Positions 1 through 10,018 of a DNA stretch of 64,000 bases are shown here, one piece after another; position 1 is the first letter of the stretch, and every line of letters starts with the position of its first letter. The DNA is from Ctena decussata (lineage: Eukaryota > Mollusca > Bivalvia > Lucinida > Lucinidae). The DNA lies in NCBI GenBank assembly GCA_963989385.1, contig OZ022500.1, positions 112,943,842-113,007,841 of the forward strand, given 5' to 3'. The position numbers and the translations under genes are program-made. Under the pieces are notes generated by a model. That model saw nothing but the letters and a program-made list of their open reading frames with translations. It was not told the origin of the DNA and made no database searches.

Positions 1-453
1 TACGAAATGTAACTATTTTTATATTGAACATACGTGAATGTATTGCCGGGGTGTTAAAACACGGCGTCGATGAAAGGGGTCATGAAAACCAAGAGCGACT
101 TGTCGGGATTCTCAATATGATATTAAAATAAATAAATAAAAACGTATATAAATAAATAAAAACGTATATAAATAAAAAATGTTACGTGAAAACGGGGCAA
201 TTTTACTTTTATTTGGTCTTTCAATGATTTTTTTTGCAGTTTACATTTACAAAACGTCTGCTTTATGCATGTTATGTGTGCTTGCAGTTGTACTGAATTA
301 TATGGGATATCCTATAGATGACGTCACAGTCTACTTGGGTAGATAACTCGTGCGCGACTTAATCGATTTATAGGAAAGGTGTATACACACTGACTTTAAA
401 TCAAGAGAAGATTATAATAGAAACATTAAAACAAATTAATACAGTTAACTAAC
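1..453. other. Intron sequence with short A-rich tandem repeat
   Basis: No exon of the gene is recognised here; the next 3' exon should lie outside the window. Bases 122-178 contain about two and a half copies of a 20-base unit built on AAAAACGTATAT. Nothing else is evident. Confidence 0.5.
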
Positions 454-606
454 GTCTGGGTCTGAGTCATCATAGACTGTGATCTCTCTGCTCCAGCCCA
501 CAGATAAAATCATTTTCTTGTCTGTTAACGGCATGATACCAGTCACCTCGGCCTCAGCTACTGGTTCCAGTTTATGTAAATTGTGTCCATTTTGGAAGTT
601 CCAAAC
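454..606 (-). CDS. WDR49: WDR49-like exon: start of second WD40 propeller
   Basis: The exon is 51 codons, phase 0 at both ends, with acceptor TTGTAG and donor GTTAGT. It begins VWNFQNGHNL, which completes the WD blade begun in the previous exon (GTIK|VWNF), and ends WSREITVYDDSDPD, another blade strand. If the donor were not used, a TAA stop would follow two codons later. Because family members carry a second propeller and C-terminal tail, I infer that the donor is used and that the coding sequence continues outside the window. Confidence 0.88.
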
Positions 607-1648
607 CTACAAGAAAATTTCAGACTACTATATTATTCTGCCGTAAGATTTTGGGTTTCCAGCTCTAGAATGAACCAGCTATGTGTTCTTCTGCTATAGG
701 ACTGAATTTTCCGTTCCAAAACTGTTCCAGAAATCTAAATCTGTCTTAGAGGATGGATCTAGATTTTTGGGTTAATTTAAAATGGAAAAAATCCTGTCTC
801 ATAACCATAAGAAGTATGGCAAAACATCTTAGCAAGATACTCATCTTGTTCTTTGTAAATATAATGAATTTTTCATTTTAATTTAGGAATTTTGTCCCCA
901 TAGGCTGGAAGCATTTCAGTTTAACACCCATGTTAGATCTAAATATATAAAACAACTTCTGTGTATAACAACTGCCAAGACTTCCGAGTTCCACCAATGT
1001 TATCAGCTACTTTTGTCTTCCATAGAGATCATAAAGAGAGTCCTAACTATTTTTAGAACAATTAAGATCAGGTGCCACTATTTATCCGTTTTACACTACT
1101 TCAGTACGCAATTTGTGTCAATCAAACATCTTGAAAAAGGACATTGTATGTCTGAAACCGGAAGAAAATCAAACATGCTGTGAAAACAGTCTGTTGTTGG
1201 TTGTTTATTCTGTTTATTTATTCCTATGGTCTGATTAAATATATTCTTGCTTGTCTGATAACATTCTCATAGCCTCATTGATTAACATTCTCACTTTTGC
1301 CACACAACAGCAAGCTATTAATAGAAGATGCAAAATGCAAAAATATAAATTCTAGGATTTTTACTAATATCAAAGTGTAAATCTTGCTAAGCAGCATTCA
1401 TGGCCCAGTTGTTCAAAGCAGTCAGCTTAACAAAGTTGTAAGTCAAAGATTTGTTAATTTTTATAGTACACATAAAATCAACTTTGCTAATACTTTTTCC
1501 TGAAAAAACCTGAATGTTTTTACACACAGTTTGCTTGAAAATTTAATATCTCATTAACTTACCAGGTAACAGTTGAACAAATAGGCCATGGTGATTAATT
1601 TGGATGTGCCAAACAACTATGCCAGATGGTCTACTGAAATACCATTAC
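607..1648. other. Intron; partial MITE end
   Basis: About 1.04 kb of intron. Bases 1401-1500 resemble one end of the GGGCCCAGTTGTTCAAAG repeat family seen again near 25.9, 36.6, 58.25 and 62.6 kb. I see nothing else. Confidence 0.5.
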
Positions 1649-1813
1649 CTTAATAGTGCCATTGCGAGCCCCTGACAAGAGTCTCCTATACGTGCTGTCA
1701 AACACCATACATGTGATTTCTTCATCACCATGAGCATTAGAGAAAACCACAGACTTATTTCCTGTATCTATATCCCATAATGCTATTATTGAGGAATCAC
1801 ATCCTGTTGCTAC
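1649..1813 (-). CDS. WDR49: WDR49-like exon: WD40 blades
   Basis: The exon is 55 codons, phase 0 at both ends, with acceptor TTTCAG and donor GTAATG. It encodes VATGCDSSIIALWDIDTG, a clear WD strand with the ALWD signature, then SNAHGDEEITCMVFD and RLLSGARNGTIK, the next blade, which is closed by VWNF in the following exon. This is the most typical WD40 stretch of the protein. Confidence 0.92.
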
Positions 1814-2237
1814 CTGAAACCAGATATGTATAAGAACCTTAACTAAGTTATCTGAATCAAGGTCTTTTATCAACAATGATATCCTATGGTACTAAAAGAG
1901 CTGCCCACTGACAAAAACTGTCTTAAGATGTATTCAAAATATACTTATGTATATGAAATGTACAATCAACCATGACAATACATGTAATTCGGTCCTGTGG
2001 ATTTAAGCAGCAAACTGAATATGCCCTGACTTCAAAACACATAAACTGTAACAGTCTGAGGGTTGGCTGCATTTTATGAACTGTTTTAACAATCCATATA
2101 ACTTGAAACTGAACCTGAACATAAATGTAATCCTGAGATCATCTTCTGTGTTCGCTACGACATCTCTTACAGAAAGAATATCAATTTTTTTTTTTTATTA
2201 CTGGAATTAAAGCAAAATGTCACAATAGAAAGATCAC

Positions 2238-2501
2238 CTGTTTGAATTTGGAATTATATATGGCACAACAAAGCTGAGTATCATGTGTACTGGCTGCCAT
2301 AGTCTGAGGTAAGCTGGTACGACCTAGTTTCAACAGACCGATATAGTCATTACACGTTACAAGAAGAGAACTTTTAGGTGACGGTTGAAGATGCATTGGG
2401 AACTGGCCATGTTCTGGCATCCGACCATGAATACTGCTAGGAAACTTTAGCACCACAGTCTGTAGTAAGGCATGTTCTTTCAGATCCCATACTTTTACTA
2501 C
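2238..2501 (-). CDS. WDR49: WDR49-like exon: WD40 blades
   Basis: The exon is 88 codons, phase 0 at both ends, with acceptor TTTCAG and donor CAG|GTGATC. It begins VVKVWDLKEHALLQTV, completing the blade started in the exon at 3507-3698. It then runs through HGRMPEHGQFPMHL, a family-type loop, and LLVTCNDYIGLLKL, and ends CAIYNSKFKQ, the start of the next blade. The reading frame is open throughout and joins both neighbours without a gap. Confidence 0.92.
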
Positions 2502-2957
2502 CTGAAATTGTGAAAATATATGACTATGAACTTACCACACCATATTAAGATATAAGAATATATTGAGCATGGACAGGCCCTGAGGATTACTAACAATTTG
2601 TTAATTTTTAACATTACTGTTGCAAAACAGATTACTGAATATTTTGTAACAGGTGTATACCTTGCTGTTTTCATGACTGCATGACTAATTTCCCCATATC
2701 ATTCAGAACCATACTGGACAAGATCTACTATTCATATAAAATTTATTATATACTCTTTAAGAAAGCAAACAAAATTCAACTCCAACAATATCTACTTGAA
2801 AGAATAGTAAAATTAAAAGTTATAGAGTATCCTTAACATTTCATATCTAAATCAGCTTGGCTGATAAAAACTTTGTTGGGGTTTCATTTTGTGCAGTACA
2901 AAACTGGGCTATATCCTCATTACCAGTATATGATATACTCATACATTAACGTTATTA

Positions 2958-3490
2958 ACAGAGAAGTAAATTATTTGAGAACGAATTATAGGTTTGAGAA
3001 AATCACACTTTTCATTGTAGCATCTCTTATAATTTGAGAGGAACATAGCATACACTGTATGCCATGCTCCTCTAATATTATAAGTATGATGACACCACAG
3101 ACCTGTTACCATAGCAACCATGGCATTAGCAACTGTTGTGCTTTTAGTACCTTTGCAGAATGACGTCAAGATGACGTCACTTAGACATTCTCCTCTTGAT
3201 TTATAAGTATGATGACACCATAGATATGTTACCATAGCAACTATGGCATTAAGCAACTGTTGTGCTTTTAGTACCTTTGCAGAACGACATGAATATGACG
3301 TCACTTAGACTTCAAAAGAACTATTAGTTCCTACTGTAGCAGATCAATGATGTTATTAGTATGGGAGCATGGCATACAGTGTATGCCATACTCCGCCAAT
3401 TTTTCAATTCATTACAAACTGATGTTCTTTCAACAAAAACTTCAGATTTTCTCAAACAAATAATTATTCTCAAGTCACTTAATTCCATGT
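2958..3490. mobile_element. TIR element with internal ~120-bp tandem duplication
   Basis: The outer ends form an imperfect inverted repeat (around GTTTGAGAAAATC on the left and GATTTTCTCAAAC on the right). Inside each is a palindrome, GCATACACTGTATGC near 3049 and GGCATACAGTGTATGCC near 3371. Between them a unit of about 120 bp is duplicated (about 3082-3190 and 3202-3308). Each unit carries GTTACCATAGCAAC (3105-3118 and 3228-3241), a perfect RFX X-box-type palindrome, and TGACGTCA sites (3161, 3172 and 3296). There is no ORF of note, so it is a non-autonomous element inside the intron. Confidence 0.65.
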
Positions 3491-3506
3491 TTATAGAGCA
3501 ACTCAC

Positions 3507-3698
3507 AGCATCTTTTGAGTAACTGAACACTTGCATCAATGCCTCATGTATTTTGACCCCTATGACTCCTGTTGCATGACCTTGAAGGGTAGCTATTGGT
3601 TTAGAGGTCACATAGGGGTTCCATAGCCTAATGGCATGATCTAAACTTCCAGTGACTAATATGTTTAATTTCTTGTTGTAGTCGAAACATTCTACACC
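3507..3698 (-). CDS. WDR49: WDR49-like exon: WD40 blade
   Basis: The exon is 64 codons, phase 0 at both ends, with acceptor TTTCAG and donor GTGAGT. It encodes GVECFDYNKKLNILVTGSLD, then HAIRLWNPY, a classic WD blade ending, then LQGHATGVIGVKIHE and QVFSYSKDA. The blade is closed by VVKVWDLKE in the next exon. Confidence 0.93.
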
Positions 3699-4337
3699 CT
3701 GAAATATAGATCAAACACACAAAATCAAACCTGATCCCAGGAATGGCTTTCACAATAACTGACTTGTAAAAACTTTTTGATCCAATTGCAATATGACAGG
3801 AGGGAACAGATTCAAATCAACCAACTAATCAGAAATACAAAACATTCTGGTTTAAAGTAATGATTCAAGAAGAACTTCAAGACTGAAATGTTGGAATTCG
3901 GTTGTTTAAAACAAAATGGACAATACCATGACGCTGAGAATCTAACACAATGCATGACAGAGCAACATCTTATTTGTAGAGTAACTTCTCCTGTGTAAGG
4001 TCTACCTTACCAGTCATGAAAACACTAGTAATCTGCACCCTATCTCATTATTTTGAGACTCCTGTGAGTCTGACTTTTATTATTTATATTTTTTGTTGAG
4101 TAGTTTGTGTTCTGTAAACTACGTGAAAAGATAGGCAATGATCAGGAATTAATACAATCAAATCCCACATCCCGCTCTCAAAACCAATAGGGAAAGAAGC
4201 ACACACATGGTCTTCTTTTCTATTGTAAGCCCAACCTTACAAATTTTAACATATTTTTTGTAGTACCCGTCATATCTTAAGAACAACTCATCTGGCCCCT
4301 TTCTTGTATTACAGAACTTCTCACAGGTAAGACTTAC
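3699..4337. other. Intron, nothing recognised
   Basis: 639 bases of AT-rich intron. I see no coding segment, structural RNA or repeat that I can name. Confidence 0.5.
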
Positions 4338-4526
4338 CTTATCATTTTTGAACACATAGCTTTTCTTGAGACTTTTGATATCTGAGATCACTAGTGATTT
4401 GTTAGGGTTGGCACATGACGATATAATCATTCTGTTGTCAGGTATCAACTGAACTTGGCGGATTAGATCAGGGTGAACATCAGGAATGATAGTGTGCTTC
4501 ACAAAATTTGAGTGCTTATCAAGATC
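4338..4526 (-). CDS. WDR49: WDR49-like exon: WD40 blade
   Basis: The exon is 63 codons, phase 0 at both ends, with acceptor TTACAG and donor GTAAGT. It encodes DLDKHSNFVKHTIIPDVHPD followed by LIRQVQLIPDNRMIISSCA and LVISDIKSLKKSYVFKNDK, a blade with weak WD signature but the strand pattern expected between its neighbours. The join to GVECFDY is seamless. Confidence 0.9.
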
Positions 4527-4814
4527 CTGTAAGAAAAGAAACATGCTAATTTTAAGATGGATAATAATTTTCCTTGTGAAAGGAGTCTTTAGATGAAATA
4601 AGCTAACAAACATGCACTGACCAATCTAATGTTTAGAACAAGTTGGCATCCAGCAGTTATATACCAGAATTGTGACAAGAAAATCTTGCTACTGTCTCAA
4701 AAGAGGCACATGTATAAAATGCCTGTCCCTCTGTGAGGTCAAACTGAGCCCTCTGTTTTCAAACATAAACTGCAGATTAACTTTGTATTGCAAACACCGA
4801 CTGTAAAAGTTTGG

Positions 4815-5048
4815 TAAACAGGGGCCGTATTTATAAAACGACTTAAGTCGTTGCTATGCTGTTGCTAAGGCTAACTTCCTATGAAGGAGATTCCCTACAA
4901 CTATGAAATTTGCTCTGGAGGAACAGTCTGAAAAAGACTGGTCCTCCAGAGCAAATTTCATAGTTGTAGGGTATCTCCTTCCTAGAAATTCGGCCTTAGC
5001 AACACCATAGCAACCACGTAAGTCTGTTTATAAATACGGCCCCTGTTT
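4815..5048. mobile_element. Foldback MITE, GGGGCCGTATT family, copy 1
   Basis: The two halves are near-perfect inverted copies, each about 110 bases, meeting at the short spacer AAAAAGACTGG. The ends read GGGGCCGTATTTATAAA and TTTATAAATACGGCCCC. It has two relatives in the window, at 23222-23452 and 60000-60226. A transcript through it would fold into a long hairpin. No coding capacity. Confidence 0.85.
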
Positions 5049-5421
5049 AGTACAAATATTGTGTCATTTACAACAATGAATGTTTAAGGCAAAGTAAAGA
5101 TTTTATCAGAGAATTCCTCTGAATGACATGACTTCATAGTGTGTCCTTTTACAGACTATTAAATTCATAATAATATCAGTTACAAGTTTAATTTCTGTTC
5201 TTTTTCTTTTGACTAGAAGCCTTTATTCTGAGCAACCGGTTTTATTGATAAGTCTACAAATGTATGTTGTGTCTTGTAAAAAGCCTTGGTGAGGTGGCCC
5301 TAGTGTGGCATCACAATACTGTGCTAATATGGAAACGTACATGTGTATTTTGTCCTTCGTCACAACTATTCCAATATCAAAGGCAGTAAGATGCCACCAT
5401 TTACTTGGAACACTGTTTTAC

Positions 5422-5606
5422 CTGCATAAAGATCTTGTGTGCTCCCCCATCACTTTTGAATGCTATATCAAACAGCTGTGTGATAGGTTTGAAGAATGTC
5501 AGGAGATTGATGGCACCTGTGTCATTACCAAATATCAACAGAGAGTCGGAGTTGGGGTTCTTCTTATCATACCAGTAGTCAAAACAGTACGGAACATCAG
5601 GTAAGG
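5422..5606 (-). CDS. WDR49: WDR49-like exon: WD40 blade
   Basis: 185 bases; it begins with two bases (CC) that complete an alanine codon with the last G of the exon at 6683-6908, and ends in phase 0. Acceptor TTCTAG, donor CAG|GTAAAA. It encodes LPDVPYCFDYWYDKKNPNSD, LLIFGNDTGAINLLTFF (a blade) and AFKSDGGAHKIFMQ. The LPDVPYCFDYW motif is typical of this family between the second and third blades. Confidence 0.92.
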
Positions 5607-5652
5607 CTAGAAAAAAAAGTCACAAGAGTCTTAGCCCAAGCAACAGTTTTTG

Positions 5653-5763
5653 TACCGTAATGTGCCTAAATTTTGGGACACCTTAAAATAATTAATTTTC
5701 CATTTGGGACAAATGGAAAATTAAATATTTTTAGGTGTCCCAATACTTAAGCACATTACGGTA
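5653..5763. repeat. Perfect-ended hairpin repeat
   Basis: An inverted repeat of about 110 bp with ends TACCGTAATGTGC and GCACATTACGGTA, folding around TTTCCATTTGGGACAAATGG. It is intronic, about 50 bases upstream of the acceptor of the exon at 5422-5606. Its ends and GGGACA/TGTCCC motifs resemble a shortened form of the ACCGTAAAAATT family. Confidence 0.75.
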
Positions 5764-5940
5764 TGTACTTTTTCATAAATTTGCTCAGAAGGTAATGGAA
5801 TGAAATCCATTCCCTCATATCAAGCCCATATACTATTTTTATACCGTATGTCATTTATTTTCATATGCCCCTTCCAAATAAGCTATATCTATAGTAGTTA
5901 GCCAATGAAAGATATACAACTTTCACATCATGTCTTGCAC

Positions 5941-6496
5941 TTAACCCTCTAGTGCCCAAACATAGAATGCACTATAAGAAAACATTTATATTCCATCCAG
6001 CCTCTAGCTTTGGGAAGTCAAATTGAAAACAGGGTCTGAATTTGTGTTGAGGTCCAAGGTTGCTGAGATATACATGTAGCATATATGCTACATTGGGCAT
6101 TAATTTTTAAAAAGTAGATTTTTTCAGGGTGAATAACTCAAGTGTTAAGAATAATTACAGTGCACCTTTTTGGGCGAAAAAAGGATGTATGAAAAAGAAT
6201 TTATTGGCATATATGTATCAGAGATATCTGAAAAAGTAAAGTCAATATCACAATTTTTGTTTTTATTGCCCGATGTATCATATATGATACATTTTGTATT
6301 TTCGAACTATGGCGACTTTTGGCGGCTGATAAATGCACTTTAGACATATTATTACAACTGGAATGGTTTAATCTTATTTCCTGATATCTTAACTGATATT
6401 CTAGCAGTATAACATAACATACAATTCAAAATCCTGGTCACGGCACCAAAACAGAGTCATGTAGCAGATATGATACACCGGGCAGTAGAGGGTTAA
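5941..6496. mobile_element. piggyBac-like non-autonomous element (TTAA, CCCTCTAGTGCCC ends)
   Basis: TTAA lies at both outer ends (5941-5944 and 6493-6496). The terminal inverted repeats read CCCTCTAGTGCCC and GGGCAGTAGAGGG. TTAA targets with CCC-starting ends are the hallmark of piggyBac elements. The 548-bp interior has several nested small palindromes (for example TGTAGCATATATGCTACA) but no transposase. Located in the intron between the exons at 5422-5606 and 6683-6908. Confidence 0.7.
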
Positions 6497-6629
6497 AAAA
6501 CAGTCCCTCATTTGGAATCAACAAAACCCAAATGCATGTGTGTATTACTGGCTATTTGTATTTCAAACTGATCTAATCTCATGAGCACAACAAAGCATAA
6601 ATATCTGGCATAAAAATCTTGAACTTATG

Positions 6630-6695
6630 CAATATGTTCTAATACTTACCAAATAAATGATACAATATGTTCTAATACTTACCAAATAAATGATA
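6630..6695. repeat. 33-bp perfect tandem duplication spanning a splice donor
   Basis: 6630-6662 and 6663-6695 are identical. The unit contains the end of the WD40 exon and its donor GTAAGT (minus strand), so a second identical donor lies 33 bases into the intron. Use of the second donor would run into an in-frame TAG a few codons past the normal exon end. Confidence 0.95.
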
Positions 6696-6908
6696 CTCTT
6701 CAAAGTACTGATTTGTTGAAGTATCAAAAAACCTAATGTCTCTACTGGTTGATGTTATGGCTATTTTCTGGCAGTTTGGCATGTATATAGCATCTGTGAC
6801 CCACATTTTAAATCGTCTTTTCTGACCACTGGTGTCCTCGTTGTCATCTGATATCACATAATATCTCTCGTATTGCATGCTGGGATACCATACACTTATT
6901 GCACCTTC
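6683..6908 (-). CDS. WDR49: WDR49-like exon: first two WD40 blades
   Basis: 226 bases starting in phase 0 and ending after one base (G). Acceptor TTTTAG, donor GTAAGT. It encodes EGAISVWYPSMQYERYYVIS, an acidic loop DDNEDTSGQ, then WVTDAIYMPNCQKIAITSTS and RDIRFFDTSTNQYFEEYHLF. SREGAISVW across the junction is the first blade; RDIRFFD ends the second. The donor is duplicated in tandem (6630-6695). Confidence 0.92.
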
Positions 6909-7089
6909 CTAAAAAAGGAACGTCAAACCTGCACTTGTAAAAGTTGTTAAACTTTCATTTTTTTAAGATAAAAACAGAAAAAATTTATAGGTAATTGAAT
7001 CTTTAAACTGGAAAAAGAGTTGAAAAAGCTGATGATACTGTTAGAAAAAAACATATTTTATTTTAATTTACAGATTAAAATCCATAAAA

Positions 7090-7332
7090 ATATGAGCCGT
7101 GACACGACCAAACCAACAAAATGGCATGTGCAACCAGCAAAGACTCTGATCAATCTGGGCATCCACCCAGTCTTATAAGTTTTTGCTATGGGCTTAAGGG
7201 GTACCTAAGGGGCTTAACTAGCTCAATGCAGACTGTGAGAACTATGATCAGACTGGGCAGATGCCCAGGCTGATCTGAGTCTTCACTGGGCACACATGCC
7301 GTTATGTTTACTTTGTCGTGTCACTGCTCATA
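7090..7332. mobile_element. MITE, GAGCCGCGACACGAG family, copy 1
   Basis: The ends read ATGAGCCGTGACACGACC and GTCGTGTCACTGCTCAT. The inner inverted segments share AGACTCTGATCA and TGATCTGAGTCTTC. Full relatives at 39682-39914 and 58501-58757 and a half copy at 8350-8450. No ORF. Confidence 0.8.
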
Positions 7333-7524
7333 TCATTTTTAGAACAGTCTACAGGTATTTATCAAATGCAAATGGTATCAATATTTTCTTCTATAAACAG
7401 TTTATTGCATTTTGCATCTATACAGAAACTTTAAGAGACACCATATGTCAGTATGTCTTGTGGTTTGCTTGAACATATACAGTTTAACTGGTTTGAAAAG
7501 TCTGCTGCCACCACTGACTGACAT

Positions 7525-7640
7525 TCAGTGACATAGCAATCACCAACCACCACCCAGGTATCACTTTTTGCTGCTCAAGGTATACTGGGTGTGAATTTCC
7601 TAGCTTACTGGGATGAAGAAATTGGCAGGATATATCCAAC
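7525..7640. repeat. Dispersed repeat shared with 56770-56880
   Basis: Both segments contain CAATCACCAACCACC-type sequence (AATCACCAACCACCACCC in common) followed by a similar stretch ending near GAAGAAATTG. Too short and diverged to classify. Confidence 0.5.
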
Positions 7641-7750
7641 CCAAGATACTTTTTATTTGCTGGTAACACTGCTTCTTGTGTAACAAGTGAGTTGCACCTC
7701 AACATTAGTTTTCTAAAGAGACTGACAGTTTTTATATGAATAAATGACAT

Positions 7751-7960
7751 TGTAAAAATTCTAAATATTGGGACAGATAGGTCTGAGCAAACGGTGCAGA
7801 CCCTGACCTGAAGGAGAGGTCTGATCAGGGTCTACACTATTAGCCATTCCATCTGCATCTTTTAGATGCATTACAGCAATTGAAAACCAAACTTAAATTT
7901 TTATAAGGACAGCTACTATAATTATTTTAAGTGTCCAAATTTTCAAGAATTTTTATGGTA
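7751..7960. mobile_element. MITE, ACCGTAAAAATT family, copy 1
   Basis: The ends are GTAAAAATTCTAAATATTGG and, inverted, TTCAAGAATTTTTATGGTA. Inside, TCTGAGCAAACGGTGCAGACC is followed by its inverted partner GATCAGGGTCTACACTATT. It ends 14 bases from the donor of the 63-bp exon at 7974-8036. Family-mates near 21.0, 30.7, 36.0, 46.05, 49.7, 53.3 and 56.2 kb. Confidence 0.75.
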
Positions 7961-7973
7961 GTAGTATACCTAC

Positions 7974-8036
7974 CCTACTAACAGAAACATATCTAGTGGG
8001 TCCTTCTGTTGCTACTATCTTGGTTGTTTGTTCTTG
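7974..8036 (-). CDS. WDR49: WDR49-like short exon (linker into first WD blade)
   Basis: 21 codons, phase 0 at both ends, with acceptor TTGCAG and donor GTAGGT. It encodes QEQTTKIVATEGPTRYVSVS plus R, joining NR from the exon at 9872-10018 to EGAISVW. NRQEQTT and TRYVSVS(R/K)EG are family-typical motifs. Confidence 0.88.
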
Positions 8037-8039
8037 CTG

Positions 8040-8450
8040 CAATAGAAAGTTTAAGGTAAATTGGTGTACTTTTAAGGGCAGTAATTCCTGCATTTTCATT
8101 CAATGGGGATCAACTTTTAAAGGAAAGAATTTGCTCCTTACGTCAATGGGATCACTTTTAAAGGAAAGAATTTGCTCCATTAGGACCCCATTCTGTACGG
8201 ACTTGGTCCTCAAGAGAGGCAAACAAAGTTACGAACGTTGTTCCCCTTTAACAAATGGCAGAAAAACATAAAGTTGTGCACATTCTCTGTAAATGGCTTT
8301 CTTCACTGTCTGCAATGAGCTAGCTTAGACCCTGAGTTCCCCTTTAATTGCACAGCAAAGACTCTGATCAAACTGGGCAGATGCCCAGGCTGATCTAAGA
8401 CTTCCCTGGCCACCCATGTCACTTTCTTGGTTTTGTCGTGTCGCAGCTCA
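8040..8450. repeat. Fragments of two dispersed repeats
   Basis: 8040-8280 carries the AAAGGAAAGAATTTGCTCC motif twice and CAAATGGCAGAAAAACAT, as in the ATTAATCCTAATAAATGCCCC family (23.0, 26.4-27.0, 40.9, 42.5, 45.1 and 60.8-61.3 kb). 8350-8450 is a right half of the GAGCCGCGACACGAG MITE, ending GTCGTGTCGCAGCTCA. Confidence 0.6.
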
Positions 8451-9341
8451 ATTATCTAGTCAATTTGCTTTATATTCTATACAATACTTTCTTATTGCAT
8501 GTGTAGTGTAATTTTCTTTTTATCTTTTTGAAAGACAGACCATCTGTCCTAAAATATGACAATTCTAAAAGAGAAAATAGTTATAAAATATTTGATATAT
8601 TTGCAACAGTATGCAGGTTATCAATAATGGTAATTGAGTAAGAAATAGCCTTTCAAAAACATTTAATTAACGGAAAGTGAAAAAGTAAATACTGCGTCAG
8701 TTCATATCAAAGAAAACCAATATAACCGTTCTCTGACAATATATTTTCAATTGCATTTAGTTTCTAATTGTTTCAGTTAACATGAAGGTCCGCAATTATC
8801 TTACGTATTGTTTATTTTAGCAAGTGAACAACTGATAATATTGATTTTAGTTTATATTTCCCTTTCATTATATTTAACAAAGAAAATTGGCTAAGACTTC
8901 AAAAGACCATTTAGATGATTTATTTCCTAAACATGTAATGTTAAAAATCTACAGTTAACTTATAAATCATATTCTGTTTAATCTCGTGCATGTCTGCACT
9001 TTTGCCAGAGTTTTATGAATAATTCCCATATTGGACAAATGAATTTGTCAATGTTTGAAGCTTAATGCATTAAATACATAAACGGTTGAGATATCTATTA
9101 AGGATGTTAAAACAGTTTTAAAATATGTCTTGGTTTAAAGACTGGCAGGAATGATTCGAGCTTGCGATTCCTAGATTAATAGTCCAGCACTTCACCATTA
9201 GATCACAGCTACTCTTTTGTAAGTCTATATACACAAGCTCCTTGAGCATTCATACTGCTTCAGTGTATTTTGACATTGCTGGGAAACAATCAAAACAGTT
9301 TACATTCTATAAAAGTTGAACCCATTAGTTGCTGAATAATA
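8451..9341. other. Intron, nothing recognised
   Basis: AT-rich intron between two repeat blocks. A weak minus-strand tRNA-like stretch near 9140-9215 was seen and rejected. No exon or repeat supported. Confidence 0.45.
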
Positions 9342-9534
9342 TTACAGTCAAACCTGCTTCTGTGGTCACCTCTATCAAGGGATCACCTGCCTTAAGCAGC
9401 CACTTTTACTGGTTCTCTTGAACCAAAATACAGTGCAAATGAACCTGTATTAAGGGGTCACCTGTCTTAAGCAGCCATTTTTTGCCCTGCCCTCAGGTGA
9501 CCCCTTAAGACAGGTTTAACTGTACTTCCATGTG
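9342..9534. mobile_element. MITE with ACAGTCAAACCTG ends
   Basis: TIRs ACAGTCAAACCTG and CAGGTTTAACTGT bound about 190 bp with internal repeats of GGGGTCACCTG and its complement CAGGTGACCCC. One copy in this window. Confidence 0.7.
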
Positions 9535-9594
9535 GCCTGTCCTTGCTGCAAAAGCAGCTTGGCTGTTACAGGTTCTTGTCCAGTGTCGAGAAAT

Positions 9595-9775
9595 TTCCCT
9601 CAGTGGCTGAGTGGTTAGAGCATCTGACATTGGACCATGGGGGTCACAGGTTTGAGTCCCCCTGGAGGTGAGATTGTCCGAACTTAAACAGGACTTCCTT
9701 GCACAGAGCACTTCATAATCACCCTCCTTTCATTCTGATATGACTGAAATACTGCTGCAAGGACATAAAAATACC
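9595..9775 (+). mobile_element. tRNA-derived SINE (degenerate)
   Basis: A tRNA-like head with A-box-like GTGGCTGAGTGGTTAGAGC and B-box-like GGTTTGAGTCCC is followed by an unrelated body and the tail TGACTGAAATACTGCTGCAA. The SINE at 47577-47770 has the same tail type (TGACTGAATACTGTTGAA). The head is not a working tRNA. Confidence 0.6.
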
Positions 9776-9871
9776 AGTCATCCATACAGAGCTAATTTTT
9801 TAAACTTTTTTTTGTTCATCTTTATTTTTATTTTGTCATGTTTTACTTGTAATTTTAGTACAGCAACCTAC

Positions 9872-10018
9872 CCTATTTTGTACTATATGTCTAATTTTGG
9901 GTTCTTCTAGAAATGGTATCTCCCTCTTGGTTCTCATGTAATCATTCTCTCTATATAACAGCAGCAGATATGTACAGAACTCATTCCAGTCCACATACCC
10001 ACTGGCTTGAGAATCTAA
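9872..10018 (-). CDS. WDR49: WDR49-like exon: EF-hand loop and family linker
   Basis: 49 codons, phase 0 at both ends, with acceptor TTCCAG and donor GTAGGT. Its first residues with the end of the preceding exon give KLFLKLDSQASGYVDWNEF, an EF-hand: the 12-residue loop is DSQASGYVDWNE with D1, S5, G6, D9 and E12 in place and Q at position 3. It continues LLYRENDYMRTKREIPFLEE and PKIRHIVQNR, the family-diagnostic linker leading into the propeller. One calcium site is therefore plausible; position 3 is unusual. Confidence 0.92.

Noticed and set aside
2939..3304. 121-aa minus-strand ORF with internal repeats
   Set aside because: It translates the duplicated unit of a transposable element; no protein features.
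5305..5604. 99-aa plus-strand ORF
   Set aside because: Antisense to the WD40 exon at 5422-5606.
9140..9215. Minus-strand tRNA-like sequence
   Set aside because: D-arm and T-arm boxes only approximate; stems do not pair well. At most an old SINE head or tRNA pseudogene.
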